Part shown: positions 47,452-57,141 of the stretch, piece after piece
How the letters are laid out: each line of letters starts with the position of its first letter
How positions within the stretch are numbered: position 1 is the first letter of the stretch
Source of the DNA: Papilionanthe hookeriana x Papilionanthe teres
Lineage: Eukaryota > Streptophyta > Magnoliopsida > Asparagales > Orchidaceae
Length of the DNA: 64,000 bases
Direction of reading: 5' to 3'
Assembly: GCA_022702705.1 (NCBI GenBank)
Contig: CM040424.1
Coordinates: 79,549,452-79,613,451 of the forward strand
Position numbers and translations under genes: made by a program
The notes under the pieces: generated by a model
Seen by the model: only the letters and a program-made list of their open reading frames with translations
What the model was told of the DNA's origin: nothing
The model's database searches: none

Positions 47452-49690
47452 AAGAGGAACAATTGTAGAACAAACATTATTTCAAATTAATATGATTAAA
47501 ACCAAATATAAACATATTAACCAAAAATAATAATATCAGTGATAAGATTAATTATATTACAAAGAATATGCTTAATTTTGTAAGCAAAAAACTTAACAAA
47601 AATCTTATACAAGATATTACTGAGATGAATAATACGAAAATCATTTAAGGATTGAATACCTTTCCTTTTGGGAAGTAAAGTGATAACAGTATATTTAATC
47701 ATATTAATAAGCTTACCAGTATTAAAAAAATAATATTTTATAGCCATATTTTTTTGTGGTTGTAAGTAACTATTATTGACTAAAATTACTTTTTGTAAAA
47801 ATAAAATTATTATTAATTCTATTCGTATGATAAAAAAATTACTTCATCTTCACCTTTAGATAACCATTCGCACTTAGCCTTTTGTTTTAACCATTTATAA
47901 TTACAAGAAAGAGCGCTATAAAATTTTTATTGATTAAAAGAGATTTGACTAAGTTAATCTTCTTAAAGAGGATCGACAGCCAAATTATTTAAAAGAATTT
48001 CTTATTAACTTTTGATTAAAATCTATGGTTCAAAAAATAAGAGACACCTAGAGATAAATAAATAGGAGAATGATCATAAGTGGAATTATCCTAAACTCGG
48101 AAAAAAGAACAAGAAAAAGAATCCACCCAAGAATCATTATAGAAAGCCCTGTCAAGAAGGCATCTTATAGTATTAACAATTTGATTATTAAATCAACTAA
48201 ATTTACGACTAGTATTTTGTAATTCAAAAATATTGGACTTGAGAATAAAATTATTAAAATGAGTTAGCTTAGAAGAAATATGATGGAAGAACGCTATCTT
48301 TTCACTAACTCTAAGAATACAATTAAAATCACCAAAGATAAACTAATAATCATTAATATTAAGAACAATATAAGTAATAGAATTTCAAAGATTCATTCTA
48401 ACAGCAACACTATTATCAGTATAAATGAATGTAATAAAAAACTTAATAGAAGAAGAGAAAGTAACATGTACATGAATATATTGAGATTTAACTTGTAAAG
48501 AAAAAAAAATCTCAACACTCTGTTTAGCCCAAATATGACCATTTTTAGTAATATCAAAATTATTCACACTTTCCTCGTTATTAAAAAGACTAAACATGTT
48601 AAAAAAAAAATTATCATGAATAGAAGAAAAAGAGAGCTTAATTTCAAAAAGGTCTATCGTATAAGAACAATTCTCATAAATGATCCTTTTACAATCTTCA
48701 ACTGAACAAATAATATTATTATTAACAGTAGAAAACCCAACAAGTATAGGTCTACTCTTGCTTCTTTGAAATCATTGATTAATATAATTCCTACTATTGT
48801 TTCTTCCTCTTAATATAGCAGCAACAATATTAGACTAAGCATTCACAACCTTAAGACAAGATTGAGGATAACGAGAAAAAGGTACAACATTTATTACAAG
48901 GGGTAGGCTTCCATTTGTTTATTACAGGTAAATTAAACTCGCACACTTTAATATCAAGAGGAATGAAATGGAGAAGAGAGGAATTTATACTTATCTGAAT
49001 GTTAACTTTGGCAAAAGACAACCAAAAAATTTTGGTTGTTAAAGAATCAACAACTAATGTAACTTCAATCCGACTTGCAATTTTATAATATCAGACTCAT
49101 CCCAACAAAAAAATGGCAAATCAAGAAATTTGGCCAAATTGATATTTCCTTAAAATCTTCTTTGACATGTTTAAAATCATATGACCATTTTTTTAAAAAA
49201 ATGAATGGTTGACTGTTTATAAAACGTGGTCCACCAGCCAAAATTATGTTGAAACCCTCCCCACAATTAAAATTAAACAGAAAAACACCTTCAGATAAAA
49301 ATAGCAACAGCTTACTGCAAAATACCGTAAAAGGGACGCTTGCCAATCGCATACCCAACCAATGCTAGAGTCCATAACTTCGGGCCATCAAGAACTTGGT
49401 CAGAGAAAGAAACCTGAACTAAGGAACTTTGAACATTTGATTAATTAAAATTATTAATATTATAAGAGATAGGCCTCTTTCAATTGAAAATAGGACTAGA
49501 GCCAAGAAGAGACTGAGAAGAACTAAGAGGCGGGAAAGTATCCATGAGAAGAAAGTAGCAGCAAAAGCCCCTAAACACGAAAGAGAAAACACAACAAAAA
49601 AAAAAAGGGAAGAAGAATTAGAAGCTTTCCAAAGAGAGAGAAATCAAAGAAAAAAATCATGAAACCTTAGAGGGGATCCGGAATGACTTA

Positions 49691-49864
49691 AGGCCTGTTT
49701 GAGGCGAACTATGCGTTTCGGGATAAGCGAGTTTATCACCGAAATGCGGCTGCAGGTTGACCATGAGGTTGACCGTGCACTCCGTTTAGTGTTAAAAGCT
49801 CAAACGTAGCAGACAGCGTTTTCAAAAACACCACCGTACTTATAAGCTGCCCCAAACGGGCCCT
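49691..49864. mobile_element. Tourist-like MITE, short copy, about 174 bp
   Basis: It starts AGGCCTGTTTGAGGCGAAC and ends GCTGCCCCAAACGGGCCCT, imperfect inverted ends of the family at 32426. A clean duplication was not seen. It lies at the LINE-C 5' boundary. Confidence 0.55.
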
Positions 49865-49884
49865 AGAGCATCTCAAAACCAGGG

Positions 49885-50110
49885 GCATTCATATAAAACC
49901 ACCAAATTTTTACGTATTAACATATCTGACATCTAAACTACCCAATATTTTCATATCACATAAAAAAAAAAAAAAAAAATGTTCTTTTTAACTTATACAG
50001 TATGAAATATACATTTCATACATTAGATTAAGGTGAAATATAAAAATTAAAGTTTAGGAGTTAGCTATATAAAAACATAAGAATGGAGTGGTATGTATGC
50101 AAATCTTCCA
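49885..50110. mobile_element. palindromic MITE copy
   Basis: Left arm GGGGCATTCATATAAAACCA with 'acatctaaactacccaat', A-rich centre, right arm 'aaagtttaggagttagc...gtatgtatgcaaatcttcc'. About 226 bp. Confidence 0.7.
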
Positions 50111-51507
50111 TATTTTATAGTATTATTTTACAAATACAATTTTATAAATATATATTTATTATATTACTATTAATAATAAACATAAATAATTAATAATATT
50201 CTATAAAATTAATAGTTAATCGGATAAACTTAAAATTTGAATGAAAATAAGGTACTTTTATCGGCGTTAAATTTAAAATCTTCAATTTCAATTTTAATTA
50301 GATCGACTCATTTTAAGTCCAATCAGATCTTCGTCCTCTGTGAATAGGTGCCGAAGGTGGTGGCCCAACACCCACACCTGCGGGCCCACAGACATCTGGA
50401 CCCAACTATCTCTGTATCACCTCTCTATCCATATGGTGGATCCACCTTCTTAGATAGTGAATAGTGGCCCTCCCTCTTAACGAAAATATCAGCTAAGCTA
50501 ACCACCGGTGGAGATAAAGGTTGCAATACAGAGTGCTTAAGTATCCATTAGAATATTTAATTTTTGCTTATTAATTAAAAAAAAAAAAATTAATGCCTGA
50601 TTTCAAGCATATCGACCAAATGGGGATGTTTTTTTTTTTTTTTCTTTAAAAGTTATTGCATCACATTGAGTTTATGTGGATATACAAATCATCCAAATTA
50701 ATATGGCTAGATTGGTAGCTCTTTTTTCCAGTGTCATGTGCAATGATTAAGGGTTGCATAATCTAAATTATATGAATTAAGGACCATAAGCCAACATGAC
50801 AATTCTTTTTGGACTTACTCTGATACCATTAACCTTCAATCACCACAATACATGATTATTATTATGGAATTTATACTTCAAAAGTAAGGCCTACATCTTA
50901 AGCATTACTTTTAAAATCTATGTTACAACTCTCATTTACAATACTTACACTAATACCCTCATGACATGTGTTAACATCCCTCACTCAATAATCCTGCATT
51001 ATTAACCCAATCCATAACACTAGTATAGAAACCCTCACTTATAAGATCTATTTTATAGCTCTAGACTATAACAAAATAAAATGCAACTTTTATGCAAAAA
51101 TATATATCTTACATCCAATATACTTGATCATTATTGTATGTATCTTACTCTTCACCCACAAAACTTGAGAGCCATGATTGTAGCCTATCAGACTTACTCC
51201 ATTCCATAAGATCTAAATATTAGTCTCACATGCAAAATATGCAACGAAGCTCTCACCTACAAAATATTCACATGAACTTTCATCAAAGTGTGAATATACA
51301 TAACATTTAACTTCATCTCGCTCATTATATCAAATTGCAAACCCTCCTCGTGACTATTGCTACACATGCCATAACATTTTCTCATCATCTTCATAAACTA
51401 TATACTTATAGTGTCACTATTTTCAGACTAAATTATTTGTCTATAAACTAGCATAGTAGCTAACTCTCTTTATACCACATCCCGCACCTGCACTCATTCA
51501 CATACAA
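50111..51507. other. AT-rich DNA without a recognised feature
   Basis: No coding region. Around 50.8-51.5 kb, short phrases ('tcatgac', 'ctcacttataa', 'cttatag') recur loosely. This could be the decayed continuation of the LTR fragment to the right. Confidence 0.4.
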
Positions 51508-51610
51508 TTGATTAAGGGTCAGCTTATTTGGTGTGGTAGCGTTTTGAAAAAGCACCTGACCTGTTTGGATAAACTGTGTTTTGGCAGCTTATGTGTTTTC
51601 GAAACGCAGA
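51508..51610. mobile_element. Tourist-like MITE, half copy
   Basis: 'Ttatttggtgtggtagcgttttgaaaa' and 'tttggcagcttatgtgttttcgaaacgcagaaaac' match the complement of 52550-52680, about 100 bp only. Confidence 0.7.
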
Positions 51611-52245
51611 AAACACCCAACTCGGGCCTCTAAGGCCTACAAACGTTATTGCATCTCCCTATTGTAGCCTATGTGACCAACTACGACATACGTGGTCAAT
51701 ATCTCATACAACTCCTAACTCTGGCCTCTGTGGCCGACAGACGTTATCACAACTCTTGTGACTCACAACTCAAGCCTCTTTATCCTACATACGTTATTGT
51801 AGCTCACCACCACGACCAATGTGACTAAGGCTTACGTGGTTCACAACCTATGTGGTTCTCAACTCCCGCCTCTGCGGCCTATGGACATTATTGCAGCTCA
51901 CCAATAAAGCCCATATGACCAACTATGCCCTATGTGGATCACAACTCTTGTAGCTCTTCTATGATGACCTCTGTGGCCAACCAATGCTTCTGAAGCAACT
52001 ATTTATGACTTTGATGGCCAACTATTGCCATAACTTTCAACTACGGTCTTTACAACAAGTTGGTTCTATAACTATCATTTACAACATTCATAGCGGGCTA
52101 CTACCTTCTTAGCAATGTACTACCTTTACGGCCTATTAAACTATAAGTGTCAAACTGCGTTGTTGTTGTACCTTAACATTGTAATTTCATCTTCCTAATT
52201 CAAGAGAAGAGTAAGTCTATGTATTTACAATTACATAGTGGATAT
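51611..52245 (-). mobile_element. solo-LTR family fragment with an expanded internal repeat
   Basis: In - orientation it matches the middle of the LTR at 46156-47451. The phrase 'gcctctgyggcctacagacgttatt' recurs at about 51624, 51720, 51773, 51868 and 51966, a unit near 96 bp with one shortened to 53. The LTR at 46.2 kb has about two such units. Its edge near 52160-52245 matches 46345-46410 of that LTR (complement). Confidence 0.6.
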
Positions 52246-52817
52246 TTGAGAAAGTTGTCTTAGATGGTTTGGTCACATTAAACGTCGAACATCTGATGAT
52301 CTGATTAGGAGAGTAGATGTTTTAGATTCAACTTATGTTAAGAAAGGTAGAGGTAGACCTAGGAAGACTTGGGCTTATTATATAAAAAATTGTCTTAGGG
52401 GTACGTTTGGGGCAGCTGTAGCTTATTGAATAATCTGTTGTTAAGCTGATTAAAAATAATCTGCTGATAAACTAGGTGTGGTGGTACGTTTCAAATTTTA
52501 ATTTTTTTGGGAAAAACCAGACCGCTGTCGAAAGCTGTCACCGCACCGCACCTAGATAGGTGCGGTCTGAAAAAGTTGTTTTCTGCGTTTTGAAAACACA
52601 TAAGCTGCCAAAACGCAGTTTACCTAAACAGGCCAGGTGTGTTTTCAAAACGCCACCGCACCAAATAAACTGCCCCAAATGGACCCTTAGGTTATTAGAA
52701 TTAAATGAAAATATGACACTAAATAGGATGCAATGGAGAAAAGGATTCATGTAACCGGCTCCACTTAGCGGGATTAAGACTTTGTTGTTGTTGTTGGTGG
52801 TGGTGTTGTTGTATAGT
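52246..52817 (+). mobile_element. RTE LINE 3' end, split by a Tourist MITE
   Basis: 52246-52397 reads RTE C-terminal text (GRGRPRKTWAY); after the MITE it resumes LLELNENMTLNRMQWRKGF and ends in CCACTTAGCGGGATTAAGAC plus (TTG)n. Removing the MITE and one TTA restores the line seen at 22.2 kb. Confidence 0.85.
52398..52686. mobile_element. Tourist-like MITE with TTA duplication, 289 bp
   Basis: Ends GGGGTACGTTTGGGGCAG and CTGCCCCAAATGGACCC. TTA on both sides (52395-52397 and 52687-52689). The RTE copy it interrupts gives the empty site, which confirms the boundaries. No coding capacity. Confidence 0.92.
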
Positions 52818-53011
52818 GGATTATTTTAACTGTTCCAAATCCTGTGATTTTTTTCTCTTTCAGAATTTTCACATAAAAAATTGAGGTATATCTTCCTACT
52901 TTTATTTTTTGTGTTAGATTTTCGTCCAACTTTAAGAGTCTAAATTATTACCATACCACTAGAAATCTTTCCAAAGCGCAACAAATTTAATATAATTATT
53001 TTACTGAAATA

Positions 53012-53031
53012 ATATATATATATATATATAT
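53012..53031. repeat. (TA)n tract inside a short palindrome
   Basis: About 20 bp of TA flanked by ACTGAAAT and ATTTCAGT, making a perfect small hairpin. Confidence 0.85.
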
Positions 53032-53269
53032 TTCAGTCTATATATAGAAAACAAAATGGACGGTGGACATTCCGCATCAGGCTAGTAACAATATGCTGTA
53101 CCACGTGACGCCATCCGTCCCTGCAATTAAAAACCCGTAAATGGCGGCGGGCAAGTGGTCGAGAAATACCAGAGAAAATTGGCTTTTAGGTTTGAGGGAA
53201 GGTTTCGACGGTTCATACGCTGCGCACGTGTCACATCATTACAGCCTGAGTATTTAGTTAGAATTTATC

Positions 53270-53570
53270 AAGGGGCATTTACAAATTTTGCACACACAAT
53301 CATTATATTCACACACATATCAGACAAATCTTTAACATCTAACTCAAAAATAATGATTTAGATATCAAACACCTCATCTTTTTATATTCACACACATATG
53401 AGACAAATTTTTAACATCACCTCAAAAATAATATTATTTATATTTATTAAAATGAAATACACATTATTCATGCATAGGCTTAAAAAACCAAAATCCATAC
53501 GGGTAAATATGATAATTTAAATACTTATGAATTATGTGCTATGTAAATAAATTTTCCTAAAATTAAATTA
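53270..53570. mobile_element. palindromic MITE copy, left arm repeated
   Basis: Starts AAGGGGCATTTACAAA; the phrase 'atattcacacacatatcagacaaatctttaacatc' occurs twice (about 53308 and 53382). The right arm 'ggtaaatatgataatttaa...gctatgtaaataaa' ends near 53570. Confidence 0.6.
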
Positions 53571-53909
53571 AACTGAAAATGCTTTGTTTAATTCCATATC
53601 CAATTCAAACATTTAATAGTTTACTTATTTATTATTATTTTTTTTTTCCACCCACATGCAAAGTTACACACCATGCATATGCAAGTCTTCGAAAAAATAT
53701 TACATCAGAACCCCAAAAGTAGAACTACCTGCGGGATCCAATCAAATCACGCCACGTGACGTCTGACAGAAAAAAAAAATTGCCCGATAACGCAAAGAAT
53801 ATTCTCCCTGTATTATTTTATATTATTCAGGTGTTATTGTATTTTATTCAGATTTTATTGTGTGTTATTCTGTTCTAAGAATATTCTCAGTATTATAATA
53901 ACACAATAA

Positions 53910-53966
53910 TATATCAATAACCTAGATCCTCTTGATTGAAAGATAATGTTTTTAACCACTAAGCCA
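53910..53966 (-). mobile_element. possible SINE head (box A present, box B decayed)
   Basis: The - strand TGGCTTAGTGG (53966-53956) is a perfect tRNA-type box A. About 40 nt on, a box-B remnant GATCTAGGTTATTG is seen. No tail or duplication. It does not fold as a tRNA. Confidence 0.3.
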
Positions 53967-54431
53967 AGTTTAAATCAAGTTGTTGTAATTTTAAATGTTT
54001 TGATAACTATTTTTATTTATTTAATAAGTTTATTGAAAATACATTAAATTATTAATCTTCCAGCACAATTTTGTAATGCATAATTTTTTTTAATTAGAGA
54101 TATAATTTATAATAATATGTGCTGAATTTAGTTAATTTAATTTGAGTTACATTTTTTTTTAACATCTTAAAATTAGACTGGACCAAAAAATCGGATTAAA
54201 AGGCAACTATAACCATAATTTAACTTGAACAAAAAAATTCGATTTACAGCGAATGATATCATATAAATAAATGAATTACTAAATTTTAAGCCAATCTAAG
54301 CCCGGTCCAAATTCGACTTAAAATTATCAAATCCAAATTAAAATTTCGGCTAAAAGTTGACCTAATTTCAATTTAAGCTGAGTAACAATCAAATCCAAAA
54401 TGGCAACTGTTTCCATATTACTTCATTAAAT

Positions 54432-55250
54432 CGGGCATTTACATACATAACTAGGGCTGTAAACGAGCCGAGCTTGAGCGAGCTCAGGCTTGGCTCGTGT
54501 TCGGCTCGTTCGAAATTAGCTCGGCTCGTGTTCGGCTCGTGTTCGAAATGGCTCGTGAAAGGTGTGTTCGTGTTCGGCTCGTGTTCGAAAAGAGCTTGTT
54601 CGTGTTCGGCTCGTGTTCGGCTCGAAATTGGCTCGTTAAAATTAATTGGAAAAATATATGTCTAGCTACGGATTCGAACACTGGACTAAATGAATGGAAA
54701 CAAGAAGGATAACGCACGCTACTACATGAGCAGTTATGATTTAAACTTAAATATAAATATATAATATATTAATATATAATAATATATATAATAAATTATT
54801 ATATAAATAATTATATGATTATTTTTTTATTTCGAGCCAATCGAAGCCGAACACGAGCGAACAAACAGTTGTTTGTGTTCGGCTCGTTAACATTTCGAGC
54901 TTAAAAATTTGTTCGTGTTCGGCTCGTTAGGCTTAACGAACGAGCCGAACACGAGCTACTTAACGAGCCGAACACGAGCTGTTCACGAACAACGAGCCAA
55001 ATTGCCAGTCCTATACATAACCATCCATTTTCCTATGTATTATATATCTAACTCCTAGACTCTACCTTTAACGTTTGCACCTTCACTCAAATCTTTAGTA
55101 GCACAAAAATAACATTATTTTAACTAAATAAAAATGAAATACACATTTCATGTATATTTAATTTGGCCTATACATGTAAAAAATTAAAATTTTGATATTA
55201 GATATATAAATACATAAAAATTAAGTTATATGTATGTAAATCTTACTAAA
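54432..55250. mobile_element. palindromic MITE copy interrupted by an hAT MITE
   Basis: The left arm begins CGGGCATTTACATACATAAC and, after the hAT insertion, continues at 55014. The right arm 'aaattttgatattagatatataaatacat...gtatgtaaatc' ends near 55246. An additional right-arm-like stretch lies at about 55275-55345. Confidence 0.75.
54452..55013. mobile_element. hAT-type MITE, 562 bp, perfect 8-bp duplication
   Basis: Ends TAGGGCTGTAAACGAGCC and ...TTGCCAGTCCTA. TACATAAC flanks both sides (54444-54451 and 55014-55021). The interior is dense in 'gctcgtgttcggctcg' on the left and its complement on the right, so each strand can form long hairpins. No transposase. Confidence 0.92.
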
Positions 55251-55776
55251 TATTTTTGCTTAACTATATATAAAAGAATTGGGTGCTATGCAGGTAAAAA
55301 TGAAAGTTTTGGTGGGGGATCATAAATCCATAAGAATTGAGTGCAATGTACAAACAAAAAAAAAAAAACAAAAAAAAAAAAATCAAATAATGTTAGAATT
55401 AAAAAATTAAATTTGTTGTGAAAAAATAAATCGGGCATATTATATTTTTATTTTTTATTTAGTTTAAATTTTAAAATTTTAAAAAATCATGAGATATAGA
55501 AAAAGAGAAATTTTAATTTAAAATACAGCCTTTAAATTTTAATTATTTTGATTTGAATCAGAATAAAATGCTAAATTTCAATTTACTCTAGAGTGAACCG
55601 ACTAACCCAAAATTATTGTTTCATTTTGAGTTGATTTAAGAAAAGTTTCAGTTTGATTTATGTATATTTCGAATTTCGGTTTTATTCAATTTGACTAATA
55701 TGTGAGTTGATGCATGCAAATAAACTATATGCAAACTTCTATCCAAATCACTAAGCTCTCTATTGGTTCAAATTAG

Positions 55777-55910
55777 GAAAAATTATTCCGTCTAGAGTCC
55801 GGACACGAGCTAAGTCCGGATGACGGTTGTGATATAGCTGAGGTCAGCTGTGATACAGCCGTCATCCGGACGCAGCTCTGCGTCCAGACTCCGAACAAAA
55901 TATTTTTTCC
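55777..55910. mobile_element. 134-bp foldback MITE with CAAATTAG duplication
   Basis: The whole element is one imperfect hairpin. The left arm GTCCGGA...TCCGGATGACGG pairs with the right arm CCGTCATCCGGA...TCCAGAC. Ends are GAAAAATTATT and AATATTTTTTCC. CAAATTAG flanks both sides (55769-55776 and 55911-55918). Confidence 0.82.
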
Positions 55911-55918
55911 CAAATTAG

Positions 55919-57141
55919 AGCTTGCAAAGCGTGTTGGGCCATCTTGAAACTGTGTAGCATAATTCCTAGAAATCTTGGACTTATTTGTCAAGGAAAATTT
56001 TAAATATAAGGCAAAGATTAATAAAAAAATTTCGACTCCACATATCCTGACCCATTTATCATCCTAATGGGTTCCAAAACTTGATAATGTGATATTTCTC
56101 ATTTAAAGAATATGAAATCATTTGATCCGAATTTGCTGATAAAACAAAAATGATAAAGACATTTATTGTAAAATTGACCCCACACCAACCAGATATTAAG
56201 ATATTTACACGTAACTAGCAGAATAGCCTCCACTAGTATATAGGATATGAAATCACAAAATTGGGCCCATAGATGTCGCCAGAATACAATGTGCCTGTTC
56301 TCCTTAACAAAGTTTACAATTATGCAATCATAAATTGGGATGTTTTTGTCCGTATAGTGAGGCGTAAGCCTAAAAAAATTGATCAAAATAAAAAATAATG
56401 TACTAAATTTAAATTATATTGTAAGAGATAGCATAGTAATATATTAATAGTCTTAAATATAACATATTAACATCATAATTGGGAGAAGTAATATATTGTG
56501 TAATATGTTAGCATTCAAACATCAAACCATGATATGAAATAAATTATACAAACACCAAAAAAATACATAATAGTATAATAATTAAAAAAAATTATATGAT
56601 CAGTTTCTCCCACACTCTTACTGCCACCCAGTCTTTTTCATTTTAAATCTCAATCATTTTACTGTTATTTAATCAAATTAATTAATTAAGATATTTATTA
56701 GATTTTAAAATAATATTTATATTAATAATAATAACTTTAATTAAATCCGTAGTTGTGCATTATATGGGCAAGTAAGAAATGTTTAGTAGGGTTATTTTAT
56801 TTATATTTATTTTAAGAAAAATCCTATATTTAATTGTTTGTAAAATGTTTATTAGTGTTATTTTATTTATCTTTATTTTACAAAAAATCCTATATTTAAT
56901 TAGGCGCATCTAAGGTGCGGTGTCTTGAGGCAAGCTTCACATTAGTGTTGAGGTGGGCCTCATTATGCGCAATTTTAAACGATGCTCCTAAACATTGTGA
57001 AAATTTACAAACTACAAGGAAATTGTATTTGGTCGAGAAGATATAGGATCAGTTCATGTAATGAGTGTCATTTATAATATTAGGAAAATAATGCATACAA
57101 AATGTAACCACAAGTTGGTGTCGAAAAGCCATACCTAAGCC
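55919..57141. other. intergenic, AT-rich, no gene recognised
   Basis: Contains the downstream region of the Vma12-like gene. A direct repeat 'tttagtagggttattttatttat...aaatcctatatttaatt' occurs twice at about 56785-56840 and 56850-56900. Confidence 0.5.

Larger units (their letters stand above)
44015..49680 (-). mobile_element. LINE-C: L1-type LINE, split by later insertions
   Basis: The - strand order is ORF1 start MDTFPPLSSSQSLLGSS at 49545, then DUF4283 (WSYDFKHVKEDFKEISIWPN) in 49358-49083. Endonuclease text follows at 48597-48385 (GHIWAKQSVEIF), then a linker AKCEWLSKG near 47870. RT begins at 47747-47517 (LLPKRKGIQSLNDFR). After the solo LTR the RT resumes at about 46155 (LKASDKF) and, past another insert, at about 44860-44015 (HLIYVDN for HLAYADD, then FGITINCSKLNVIDCH). 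It is badly decayed, more so than LINE-B. Bases 44900-46080 do not belong to it, as far as can be seen. Confidence 0.75.

Noticed and set aside
51611..52030. Regularly spaced repeats resembling a CRISPR array
   Set aside because: Units are long, imperfect and match the inside of a plant LTR; the organism is a plant and no cas genes are present.
53956..53966. Possible tRNA gene from a perfect box A
   Set aside because: No acceptor stem, anticodon arm or intact box B; fits a SINE head better.
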